Shown here: positions 34,997 through 43,066 of the stretch, one piece after another | Numbering within the stretch: position 1 is the first letter of the stretch | How the letters are laid out: the number at the start of each line of letters is the position of its first letter | NCBI GenBank assembly: GCA_007741555.1 | Contig: CP036526.1 | Coordinates: forward strand, 4,402,001 to 4,466,000 | Direction: 5' to 3' | DNA length: 64,000 nucleotides | From: Stieleria marina | GTDB taxonomy: Bacteria > Planctomycetota > Planctomycetia > Pirellulales > Pirellulaceae | Program-made: the position numbers and the translations under genes | The notes under the pieces: model-generated | Told to the model about the DNA's origin: nothing | The model's input: the letters and a program-made list of their open reading frames with translations, nothing else | The model's database searches: none

Positions 34997-35028
34997 ACAA
35001 AAAACTAGCGATCGACAAAAGCTAAGAC

Positions 35029-35101
35029 GGCCCCTTCGTCTAGCGGTCTAGGACACTGCCCTTTCACGGCGGCGACACGGGTTCGAGTCCCGTAGGGGTC
35101 A
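35029..35101 (+). tRNA. tRNA-Glu (anticodon TTC)
   Basis: Cloverleaf from GGCCCCT to the discriminator A. The acceptor stem GGCCCCT/AGGGGTC (one G-T pair), D arm GTCTAGCGGTCTAGGAC, anticodon arm CTGCC-CTTTCAC-GGCGG with TTC at the centre, and T arm CGGGT-TCGAGTC-CCG fit glutamate tRNA. The 3' CCA is not encoded. A terminator follows 18 bases later. Confidence 0.97.
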
Positions 35102-35119
35102 CTTTTAACTTTCGATCAG

Positions 35120-35150
35120 AGCACGGGAGATTCGTCTTCCGTGCTTTTTT
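35120..35150 (+). terminator. Terminator of the tRNA-Glu transcript
   Basis: Eleven-base stem AGCACGGGAGA/TCTTCCGTGCT (one G-T pair) capped by a TTCG tetraloop (35131-35134), followed by TTTTT-rich sequence to 35150. Confidence 0.92.
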
Positions 35151-35429
35151 CGTATCTACGCGGTTCGCAGATTGGCGGCGGACGATTCCGTGACGCTTAC
35201 TTGGCGTGGCTTGGCATCGGAAGAATTCGACTCAGAGTGTTCTCCAGGATTGGAATGCCGACCGGTCGTCTGAATTTTCTCTGTGCAGCGGCGCGTTTTG
35301 GGAAACTTAACTTGCCGCTTTTCCGATGCCTGAAGTCCGAAACGCGACGTCGCCAATCTGTAGAGATGTTCGACACGCCTAACGCGTGCGTTCGGTCGAA
35401 TGGGCTGCGGGTTGTGCTTGTTGGGAAAG

Positions 35430-38003
35430 CTACGCGGTGGAATTCGTGATCGGCATTGGAAATTCGACTCTGAAAATCGATCCGCCGCTTGGCGAAGGCT
35501 CGACCCAGATGCGGCCGTTTAAGTTGTCGACGATTCTTTTGCAGACCGCCAAACCGATGCCGGTTCCTGAGTACTCGGTTTGAGTATGCAGGCGCTTGAA
35601 AATCCCAAACACCGTTTGCCGATAACTTTCATCGATGCCGATGCCATTGTCCTCGACGGTAAATTTCCAGCCCGAATCGGTTGCCGCTCCGCTGACATGA
35701 ATGATCGGTGCACGGTCGCCGCGATACTTGATGGCGTTGCCGATCAGGTTCTGAAAAAGCTGAGCGAACTGACCCGATGTTGCTTGGACGACCGGCAAGT
35801 CATCGACCGTGATCTTAGCGCCGGATTCTTCGATCGCTTCGTAGAGGTTGGCGATCGCGGACTGAACAGCTTGATTGGAATCAACATCGGTGGGATGCCG
35901 GTCTTCGGAATCGAGTCGCGAATAGGCCAGCAAGTCTTGAATCAGGGTCCGCATTCGGGTGGCGCCGTCGACGATATACGCGATGTATTGACCGCCATCT
36001 TTGGAAACCTGGTCACCGCAATCTTCCTGCAACAATTCACAAAACGAGATTACTTTGCGAAGCGGTTCCTGAAGGTCGTGCGATGCGACGTAAGCAAACT
36101 GCGCCAGTTCGTCATTGCTCCGCGCCAGCTGCACGTTCGCTTCTTCTAGTTTCGTTTTGGCTCGTTTGCGTTCGGAGATGTCCGATGCGATTCCAAGGTA
36201 TCCGGAGATCGTTTGATCCTGAGCACGAATGGCGGTCACTGTCAGTAGTACCGGAACCGTGCTGCCGTTCTTGCGAACGTACGTCCACTCTCTTTGTTCC
36301 AGTTCGCCGATGGCGGATTTCGCTACGAATACTTCAAAGCCCGGCAGCACTTCGCGCCCCAGTTCCTCGCACAGTTCCTTGGCTCGATTGACTACCTCAT
36401 CGGGATCATGAAAAACCCCTGGATTCTGCTTGTTCACCAGTTCTTCTTTTGAATAGCCCAGCATCCGCTCAGCCGCATTGTTGAACGTCACAATCACGCC
36501 CTCCAAATCGGTCGCAATGATCGCGGCTCCAGCGGCGTCCAAGATCGCCGATTGCATCTGACGGGTCGCTTCCAGTTCGCTTGAAACATCCTTTCGCTCG
36601 GTTACATCTGTGTTCGCACCCAGCATTCGAACGGCGTTGCCTGCATCATCACGAAACACGACCGCTTTGCCGCTTAGGAAGCGAATTGTGCCGTCCGGAT
36701 GAACGACTCGAAATTCGCAATCAAACGCGCTGTTCCCAGCGAGCGCATCTTGGAGCAAATACTCGGACTTGTCGCGATCATCGGGATGCAGATTTTCCAG
36801 CCAGGATTCGTGCGAGTCAGGCAATTCGTTAGGATCACGGCCATACAACGCAAACATCTGCGGGTCCCAATGAAGACTCCCCGAGACTGGATCGTAGTCC
36901 CAAATTCCGATGTGGTTGACGCGTGCTGCCAGTTCCAATTTTTCCAAGTCAGCGCCCATCACTTCGGCACGTCCTTCGGCACGACGGGTGTCGCGCGCGA
37001 TCAACAGCAGCAAGCCAATCAGCAGGCTGTCAATGATGATGCCGCAAATCAGAATCGTCGCTGGCTTGGATGAATCGACTCCCTCTCGAAACGCTTCTGT
37101 GCTCCAGACATCAAACTCCCAGGTTCGACCATACAGCGGAATTGCGACCTGATTTTTTAGCAGCGGATCGGGGTCATAGTCTTGATCCGTGTCGACGTGT
37201 TCGTCGAACAACACGTCCGCCGAATCGGAGATGCGAATGGCCACCGATCGTCGCTGTTTCTGGAGCACGCCCTGCATCAGAGTGCGAAACACAAACGGCG
37301 CGTACACCAGACCAGCGAACTGTTTGTCTGGATTACTTGGATTGATGCTTGGTTTGTAGAACGGGACATAGAACAAGAAGCCCGGCGTTTTCATCGAATC
37401 TTGCACCAGCACGATCGGAGCCGTGATTTGCTCGGCTCCGGATTCGCGTGCTTTTCTTGCTGCGGCCAGTCGGCTTGATTCATGAGCGATGTCCAATCCG
37501 AGCGCTTGCTGATTTCCGTTCAGCGGATTGATTGACGAAATCGGCCACAGTTCGTCGCCATCATGCCGCGGATGAATCGAAAAGTCGGGATGCTGGCGAC
37601 GCCGCGATTGGACAAATGCCGCTACCTGGTCCTTTGGAAACGATTTGATGATGCCGATTCCGTTGATCCCGGGATATCTCTTTTCGATCTCAATCGAAGT
37701 CGCGAATTTTTCCCAAGCAGCGTAGTCCACTTCGCCGTCGTTGGTGTCGATAAACGCGACGCCCGATCGCAGCGCATCTTCGTACTTGGCCATCCGTTCG
37801 ATCACCAGCGCGATGACTCGATCGGTTTCGCGGTCGAACTGGGCGGCGATCTTTCCCTTCAACTGGTTCCGAGAAAAGTACCAAGCAAAGAGCGTCAGTC
37901 CCAAAGACATGAACACCACGGCCCAGTGAAACCACGGCAGAACGCCTCCGTCACGTTTGCTCTCAGCAGGCCTCGCCGATACGGTCGCTTGATCGGAACT
38001 CAT
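35430..38003 (-). CDS. CHASE/PAS sensor histidine kinase
   Basis: 857 residues from ATG 38003; the longer frame is unlikely. Membrane helix about 24-43, extracytoplasmic CHASE domain about 75-235 (AALRSGVAF-like DALRSGVAFIDTNDGEVDY, GINGIGIIKSFP, SSINPLNGNQQALGLD), second helix about 314-335. Two PAS domains follow: about 355-470 (NHIGIWDYDPVSGSLHWDPQ) and about 480-600 (AAGAAIIATDLEGVIVTFNN). The HisKA is of the phytochrome-like kind, FAYVASHDLQEPLRKVISF with His about 630. The ATPase has NLIGNAIKYRG, VEDNGIGID and YSGTGIGLAVCK. CHASE domains sense small ligands outside the membrane; the ligand is not known. It has no receiver. The preceding gene on the same strand (327 bases away) encodes a lone receiver, a likely partner. 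Confidence 0.93.
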   Translation of the reverse strand: MSSDQATVSARPAESKRDGGVLPWFHWAVVFMSLGLTLFAWYFSRNQLKGKIAAQFDRETDRVIALVIERMAKYEDALRSGVAFIDTNDGEVDYAAWEKFATSIEIEKRYPGINGIGIIKSFPKDQVAAFVQSRRRQHPDFSIHPRHDGDELWPISSINPLNGNQQALGLDIAHESSRLAAARKARESGAEQITAPIVLVQDSMKTPGFLFYVPFYKPSINPSNPDKQFAGLVYAPFVFRTLMQGVLQKQRRSVAIRISDSADVLFDEHVDTDQDYDPDPLLKNQVAIPLYGRTWEFDVWSTEAFREGVDSSKPATILICGIIIDSLLIGLLLLIARDTRRAEGRAEVMGADLEKLELAARVNHIGIWDYDPVSGSLHWDPQMFALYGRDPNELPDSHESWLENLHPDDRDKSEYLLQDALAGNSAFDCEFRVVHPDGTIRFLSGKAVVFRDDAGNAVRMLGANTDVTERKDVSSELEATRQMQSAILDAAGAAIIATDLEGVIVTFNNAAERMLGYSKEELVNKQNPGVFHDPDEVVNRAKELCEELGREVLPGFEVFVAKSAIGELEQREWTYVRKNGSTVPVLLTVTAIRAQDQTISGYLGIASDISERKRAKTKLEEANVQLARSNDELAQFAYVASHDLQEPLRKVISFCELLQEDCGDQVSKDGGQYIAYIVDGATRMRTLIQDLLAYSRLDSEDRHPTDVDSNQAVQSAIANLYEAIEESGAKITVDDLPVVQATSGQFAQLFQNLIGNAIKYRGDRAPIIHVSGAATDSGWKFTVEDNGIGIDESYRQTVFGIFKRLHTQTEYSGTGIGLAVCKRIVDNLNGRIWVEPSPSGGSIFRVEFPMPITNSTA

Positions 38004-38330
38004 CGCTGCCCAATGCTTACATGAAGATCGCCTACATGAAATTCGCCTACGTGAATATCGCTTGACCGGCCCGGATCGGCCAGCATGACACCAGACCGCG
38101 CGTTTGTCCGGCAAATCATCTTGGCCCGCGACGATTCAGTCCTTTGGTCGACGTCCCGCAAAACGCTGTGTCTTTGGGTGCAATCAACTTGCCAGACCAG
38201 CCTTAGTTCCCTATCCGTCATTGCTAAGCGTCTTTCATGGCTGGATACGTTTCGCTCGTCGGGCCCCTTCAATTCAGGCCGATTCAATTCGGCGCGGATC
38301 ACTACGGCACGAATCATTTGGGAGGGAAGA
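38004..38330. other. Gap between the receiver gene and the sensor kinase
   Basis: 327 bases on the leader side of the kinase gene. It contains the 15-bp repeat at 38019-38063, and TTCAATTC direct repeats near 38268 and 38283. A minus-strand frame here (38000-38317) has pentapeptide-like runs such as HVGEFHVGDLHV, but I see no support for it as a gene. Confidence 0.5.
38019..38063. repeat. Three copies of a 15-bp repeat before the sensor kinase
   Basis: ACATGAAGATCGCCT (38019), ACATGAAATTCGCCT (38034) and ACGTGAATATCGCTT (38049), head to tail. They sit 16-60 bases upstream of the kinase start codon, where they may affect the leader or promoter. Confidence 0.85.
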
Positions 38331-38774
38331 TCAAGACGCGGCGTCGTCTGATTCAGGCGGATTGATCCTGTCGGCCAACAGTCGCTTGAGCATTTTCAAA
38401 CACAGCGGCTTTTTTTCGGTCAGCACCTTCGTCGAATATTTTGACACTCGGTCCGCGTCTTCGGGGCTAATCGACGTCGAGAGCAGAACAACGATGGGCG
38501 GAGTTTCTGGACCATATTCCAATTCTTGAAACGCGTCCAAAAATGCAAAGCCATCCATGCGGGGCATATTGAGGTCGACAAAGATAATGTCGATCAAGTT
38601 CATTTTATCGCAGACATACGTGAGCGCTTCTTCGGCATTCTCGAACACGACGACTTGTTCCACCAACGTGGACTTCTCGATCACGCGTTGGTGCAGGAAG
38701 TTGTCCATGTCGTCGTCGTCAATCAAGAGCGCGCGATGGATGACGGCGCTGGATGGTTCAGACAACTGTTTCAT
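38331..38774 (-). CDS. Single-domain response regulator (Rcp1-like)
   Basis: 147 residues from ATG 38774, the position that best fits the fold; a start at 38831 is possible. The whole protein is a receiver: RALLIDDDDMDNFLHQRVIE with the acidic cluster at 19-21, phosphoacceptor Asp67 in IFVDLNMPRMDGF, the Thr/Ser switch in VVLLSTSIS, and the Lys in VLTEKKPLC. No output domain, so it must act by protein contact. Rcp1-type receivers (VIDDDxxD... DLNMPRMDG) typically pair with phytochrome-like histidine kinases such as the gene that follows on the same strand. The 327-base gap between them leaves open whether they share one transcript. Confidence 0.88.
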   Translation of the reverse strand: MKQLSEPSSAVIHRALLIDDDDMDNFLHQRVIEKSTLVEQVVVFENAEEALTYVCDKMNLIDIIFVDLNMPRMDGFAFLDAFQELEYGPETPPIVVLLSTSISPEDADRVSKYSTKVLTEKKPLCLKMLKRLLADRINPPESDDAAS

Positions 38775-39468
38775 GATAGCAACCGCCAATCTCTGTCCTT
38801 TGAAAGGTTCGCTAACAATGATGACACGCAAATAGACGTCGATACGATTCCAATTCTTGGCAACCGAGCCGCATGACTCAAATCCGTCACCGTTGCCGTT
38901 AGCTTTGTCTAATATACAGATCGTAGCGCCTCAGTGGAGATTGTTGCTGAATCGCACGCCTGAGCCGATCGGGGCTGGCAAAGTCGGTTCGCGAATCAGC
39001 GTGAGACAGCTTTTTGCGTCCTCCTACCGCCGACAGTTAAACGGAAACGATCACACTCGTGATTCAACCAACATCTCGTTTTTCACAGTTCCCGCGCACT
39101 GACTGTGCAATCGCCTAACCGCCCCTGTTGCCAGTTCCCTTCGCCAACGCCAAATCGAATTTACACGCGGCAGTCGTGTGCCTTCGTGAGAGTGTGTATC
39201 GGCGGCGCGTATTACACGCAGGCCCGTGCCATGAACCGGGGCAAGCCACTTTTGCAAACTGGGTCAACTGTAAGCGGAACGGCGCAAACCGTGCGGTGCG
39301 TCAAAGTCCTGATGGCTTGTGCGATTTGAAAAACTGGTTCGCCAGGGCGCACCCGCGTCCCTCATTGTCAAATCGAGCGGGAATCGCGTAATATCAAGGA
39401 CGATAAACAGTGGCATCGCCATTCACTTCAGCGATTTGCTTTCACCGGCGAGAATTGGATTTCACAGC
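38775..39468. other. Divergent intergenic region
   Basis: 694 bases between the receiver gene (leftward) and apt (rightward). No supported gene. It should carry both promoters; none could be recognised with confidence. A longer in-frame extension of apt back to 39319 exists but does not resemble Apt. Confidence 0.5.
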
Positions 39469-40038
39469 ATGACTCAGACCGACACAAAGAATCTTCGACG
39501 GCTCGTTCGCGACATTCCGGACTACCCCAAGCCGGGCATTTTGTTTCGCGACATCACTCCTATGTTGGTCGACCCCGAGGCGCTTCACCAAGCCACCGAT
39601 GCGCTGGCGGCTCCGTTTCTGGGCCAAAAAATTGACATCATCGCGGCGGCGGAAGCTCGCGGATTCATCTTCGCCGCTCCACTTGCGATGAAGTTGGGTG
39701 CTGGGTTTGTGCCGATCCGAAAACCCGGCAAATTGCCGTTTGATTTCCACTCGTTCGCTTACGAATTGGAGTACGGTACCGACGAATTGCAAATGCACGT
39801 CGATGGCGTCAAACCGGGACAACGAGTCGTTATCGTCGACGATTTGCTGGCGACGGGCGGAACCATGGAAGCGTGCTGTCGCTTGTTAGAAAAATGCGAC
39901 GCAGAGATTGTCGGATGTTCGTTCTTGATCCACTTGGTTCCGCTGGGAGGAGAAGAACGATTGAGTCCGCACAAGGTTCATTCCGTCTTGCAATACGAAC
40001 AAGACGACGATGAAACAGAATTGAGCATTCAGAACTGA
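39469..40038 (+). CDS. apt: Adenine phosphoribosyltransferase
   Basis: 189 residues from ATG 39469, which gives the usual Apt amino end (NLRRLVRDIPDYPKPGILFRDITPML) and size. It converts adenine and PRPP to AMP, the purine salvage step, in the cytoplasm. PRPP-binding motif VIVDDLLATGGT at 121-132; AAAEARGFIFAAPLA at about 59-73 and PIRKPGKLPF at about 82-91 are diagnostic of the family. The carboxy tail is Asp/Glu-rich. It is convergent with the PilZ-like gene, with only 8 bases between stops and no visible terminator. Confidence 0.97.
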   Translation: MTQTDTKNLRRLVRDIPDYPKPGILFRDITPMLVDPEALHQATDALAAPFLGQKIDIIAAAEARGFIFAAPLAMKLGAGFVPIRKPGKLPFDFHSFAYELEYGTDELQMHVDGVKPGQRVVIVDDLLATGGTMEACCRLLEKCDAEIVGCSFLIHLVPLGGEERLSPHKVHSVLQYEQDDDETELSIQN

Positions 40039-40046
40039 TCGCGAAA

Positions 40047-40574
40047 CTAGCGGCTGAGCGATGTTACTTCGGCATCGGCCGTGTTGATTGCCCAGCGAAA
40101 GGCGTCTTGGATGCGATCCGATGTGCCTAGTCTGTCACCGAGTCCCGGCATCGCCATGGCGCAAAAGAGGAGCAGGACGAATCCGGCAAACGCAATTTGC
40201 GCGGTGCCTTCGCTTGTCTTTTGACTAGGACGAAGTGACGGCCACCAAGACGATTTGAGCTGCGGAGGCTTGGTCAAGTCTTTTGTCAAAGCCAGTCCGA
40301 TATTGCGGTAGCCTTTCTCTGCGTCCGAGATTCGTCGCACCTGAACTTGCATGGACGTGCCGTCGTAATTCATGCGAAATTGGCTGCCCAAACGAAGGCG
40401 TTTGGCGTAGCGTTTTTTGATCAGCAACGAATATCCGTCAATGGACTTTTCCAGTACGGATGCACGCACGGTGCTTCGCCCGATCTTCAGCTTGGCAGCG
40501 CTCTGATCGGCGTCGATTGGACAGCGATAGTATTTGCGCGGCTCGCTGTCGGCGTGTTCTTTGACTGTGTACAT
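40047..40574 (-). CDS. PilZ-like protein with C-terminal membrane helix
   Basis: 175 residues. Residues about 15-95 form a beta-rich domain: RKYYRCPIDADQSAAKLKIG, STVRASVLEKSIDGYSLLI, LRLGSQFRMNYDGTSMQVQV, RRISDAEKGYRNIGL. The layout resembles PilZ (c-di-GMP binding) domains, in which an early RxxxR and a D/NxSxxG loop bind the ligand. Here the loop would be EKSIDGYS, so binding is uncertain. A membrane helix at about 126-146 (IAFAGFVLLLFCAMAMPG) near the carboxy end anchors it. Single gene, convergent with apt. The PilZ call is tentative. Confidence 0.6.
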   Translation of the reverse strand: MYTVKEHADSEPRKYYRCPIDADQSAAKLKIGRSTVRASVLEKSIDGYSLLIKKRYAKRLRLGSQFRMNYDGTSMQVQVRRISDAEKGYRNIGLALTKDLTKPPQLKSSWWPSLRPSQKTSEGTAQIAFAGFVLLLFCAMAMPGLGDRLGTSDRIQDAFRWAINTADAEVTSLSR

Positions 40575-40982
40575 CTTCGTACCCTCAGGTTTCTGATCAA
40601 TTCGTCAATGTGCCCCCGCCTCAGGAAAGGCAGCTTCTTGCAGCCTGCCCGACACAGGTAGTGCTGAACTCTACCCGCTAATAAGGGTGAGGGATTAACG
40701 ACAACCTAATTCGGCAAAGACTATTTAATCCACACGGTTTAACGCAGCATGCTGTGCTCGTTGTAGGGATTGGCAGGGGGGAGATCCAACGACGCACACG
40801 GGTGAGCCACGGGAGGGCCAAATGACAGACGAGGGCACGGGCAAGACCAAGTTGCAGGCAACCGCGACTGCGGATAAGGAAAGATAGGTGAACTGTGCGG
40901 GTTGATCGCGTTTGTCGGTGTATGAGGCTTGTAAGATGTCGATGTTCGGGAGTGTGTTTCTCCACTTTCGCCATCGAAGCAA
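40575..40982. other. Divergent intergenic region
   Basis: 408 bases between the PilZ-like gene (leftward) and the cytochrome gene (rightward). No supported gene, RNA or clear repeat. The promoters of both should be here. Confidence 0.5.
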
Positions 40983-43064
40983 ATGACCGCGCCGAACCGA
41001 ACCCCTTCCACACGCTGGCTGCCAACAAAGCGTTGGCCCGGAACGCACTGGCTTGCATTGCCCCTGGCGATTCTTACTGGCGGCATCGTGTCTGCGCAGC
41101 CGCCGGCGAAATCCAACCGCGCGATATCGCCTTACGATTCGCCCGCGTTGTTTTACGAGCAGTTTCATGGAGGCGTTCCGCGTTTTCATGTTGCCAAAGC
41201 CAATCCGGATTCGGAAAACGATCTGCTTGGCGGCGATGACCTGCTTAGCGGCGGCGACGATTTACTTGGCGGGGAAATGTCTGGCGGGGATGACCTGCTT
41301 GGCGATGATCTGCTTGGCGGTGGAGACGATTTACTCGGTGGTGGTAGCGCCGCGGATCCGCTAGCCAACATCGGTCCCGCTAAAAAGGATCCGGCCAAAG
41401 ACAAAGACCAGAAAGATCCGCACGAAGCACTCTGGACAGAGAACTGCTACCCGTCAGCCGAAGCGTGTCGTAAATGTCACCCCAGCCAGTACGAAGAATG
41501 GCGCGGCAGTGCGCACGCTTATTCCCTGGTGTCGCCGATGTTCAGTCGCTTTGAACAAGCGATGCAGGAATACACGCAGGGCACCGTCGGGCATTTTTGC
41601 CAACGCTGCCACTCGCCCGTGGGAACTCAGCTAAAAATCCCCCGTGCGGCTAGTCTGCTGGAAGCGCCTCCTGTGGTGCGTGAAGGCGTCACCTGCATTG
41701 CTTGCCACCGAGTCAACGAACACTATTGGCGTGGTAGCAATGGTGACCGTCGCATCGAACCGGGCGACATCCATCAACCGGTCCGAGGAAGCAGTGATGG
41801 GCAGGGAGTCGCTGAAGCGATTGCCAATGCGGAACGGCTGAAATTGAAGCTTTCGCCCCACGACAAAGGTCTGGGCCAACCGATGCACAACGGGGCTCAT
41901 TTCTTTGAGCCGCTGACCAACAGCGACGTTTGCGTGTCGTGTCACCAAGTCGCCGTCCACCCGGGTATCGATCTGGAAGTCGTCCACGCTCAGTATCGCA
42001 GCGGGCCAGCCGCCAAACGTGGCATCACCTGCCAGCAGTGTCACATGGGTGCCGTCCCAGGCAAACCAAACGGTTACGAAGAGGCCCACATCGCTGAGAT
42101 CAGCGGCAAGCCGTACGGGGTTCCCAAACGCAAATCCAATCATAATTTTTGGGGACCGAACTACTCGATTGCGCACCCCGGCATTTTCCCGCACAACCCG
42201 GACGCCAAACGATACACGCCGCGGCAGTGGTTGGACTTTGACTACCGCGCTGGCTGGGGCAAACCGGAATTCGAACGCAATGTCCCCAAAAGCATGTCGT
42301 TTCCCAAACCGTGGGACACCGTGGATGACCGGATCGACGGTCGCAAAATCGTCGACGCGAACCTTGCCAAAGCTCAAGAAAAACGCGTCAGCGCAATCGA
42401 GACTTACAAAGCCGGCTTGGACGTTGGCGATCCGATTTTTTACCGCCGACCTTCGGTGGGCCGTGGCATGAAAGTCGGCTTCAAAGTCAGCAACATCAGC
42501 GACGGGCACAACATGCCGACCGGATCCTTGGGAGCACAGCCGCAACTGTGGCTAAACGTCGTGCTTATCAATCCGGATGGCAAACGCGTTTGGGAAAGCG
42601 GCTACCTGGATCAAAGTGGCGATTTGGCAGACATGAATTCCCGCGAAGTCGCGTTGGGACGAATCGCTCGCGACAAAGACTTGTTCAATTTGCAAACCAA
42701 ATTCTTGATCAACAATGGTCTCCGCGGCACCGATCGCGAAGTCGCGTTGCCGGTGAACTTCAGTGTTGACCAGCTGGCGTTTTTGCGGCCCGGTGCGGTG
42801 CCCGTCAGCGTACTGAATCATCCGCCGCTGATCCGCATGGAGGCTCACTCGATCGCTCCATTGGATCACCGAATTGCCAAGTACAACATTCCTGCAACGG
42901 CATTTACCAAAGCAGGGCCGTACCGTTTGAGTGTGCGAATGCGAAACCGGATCGAACCGATCTACTTTATGAGACAAATCAAATCGACCCCGGACATGAT
43001 TCGTCGGATGAATGAAGGCATCCTGACACTTAGCCCCAGCAGCCACACGTTCTGGGTCAAATAG
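40983..43064 (+). CDS. Secreted pentahaem c-type cytochrome (cytochrome c554-like)
   Basis: 693 residues. Signal peptide with a hydrophobic core about 23-37 (WLALPLAILTGGIVSA), cleavage after AQ near 39. Residues about 79-121 are a repeat of DDLLGG units, a flexible acidic linker. The haem part (about 155-355) has five CxxCH sites: CRKCH (162-166), CQRCH (206-210), CIACH (238-242), CVSCH (317-321) and CQQCH (350-354). ACRKCHPSQYEEWRGSAHA is typical of the cytochrome c554/c' group. The carboxy 250 residues are beta-rich (GFKVSNISDGHNMPTGSLGA, with His-Asn-Met-Pro-Thr-Gly) and recall the domains seen in related multihaem proteins. Role: electron carrier or redox enzyme outside the cytoplasmic membrane. 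Two bases ahead of a barrel-protein gene, in the same transcript. Confidence 0.9.
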   Translation: MTAPNRTPSTRWLPTKRWPGTHWLALPLAILTGGIVSAQPPAKSNRAISPYDSPALFYEQFHGGVPRFHVAKANPDSENDLLGGDDLLSGGDDLLGGEMSGGDDLLGDDLLGGGDDLLGGGSAADPLANIGPAKKDPAKDKDQKDPHEALWTENCYPSAEACRKCHPSQYEEWRGSAHAYSLVSPMFSRFEQAMQEYTQGTVGHFCQRCHSPVGTQLKIPRAASLLEAPPVVREGVTCIACHRVNEHYWRGSNGDRRIEPGDIHQPVRGSSDGQGVAEAIANAERLKLKLSPHDKGLGQPMHNGAHFFEPLTNSDVCVSCHQVAVHPGIDLEVVHAQYRSGPAAKRGITCQQCHMGAVPGKPNGYEEAHIAEISGKPYGVPKRKSNHNFWGPNYSIAHPGIFPHNPDAKRYTPRQWLDFDYRAGWGKPEFERNVPKSMSFPKPWDTVDDRIDGRKIVDANLAKAQEKRVSAIETYKAGLDVGDPIFYRRPSVGRGMKVGFKVSNISDGHNMPTGSLGAQPQLWLNVVLINPDGKRVWESGYLDQSGDLADMNSREVALGRIARDKDLFNLQTKFLINNGLRGTDREVALPVNFSVDQLAFLRPGAVPVSVLNHPPLIRMEAHSIAPLDHRIAKYNIPATAFTKAGPYRLSVRMRNRIEPIYFMRQIKSTPDMIRRMNEGILTLSPSSHTFWVK
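41217..41348 (+). repeat. In-frame repeat encoding DDLLGG units
   Basis: About seven degenerate copies of an 18-21 base unit (GATGACCTGCTTGGCGGC-like) in the cytochrome gene, encoding NDLLGG, DDLLSGG, DDLLGGEMSGG, DDLLG, DDLLGGG, DDLLGGG. Codon variation between copies suggests the protein repeat is kept by selection or is old. Confidence 0.85.
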
Positions 43065-43066
43065 TC

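Larger units (their letters stand above)
34618..35028. other. Spacer between csrA and tRNA-Glu
   Basis: 411 bases. It contains the csrA terminator (34683-34711) and, near the tRNA, two inverted repeats at 34943-34963 and 34981-34996. The middle part (34715-34940) shows no gene or obvious structure. Confidence 0.5.

Noticed and set aside
41631-42545. 304-codon minus-strand frame
   Set aside because: Antisense to the cytochrome gene; Val/Asp/Phe/Arg-rich composition typical of a shadow frame.
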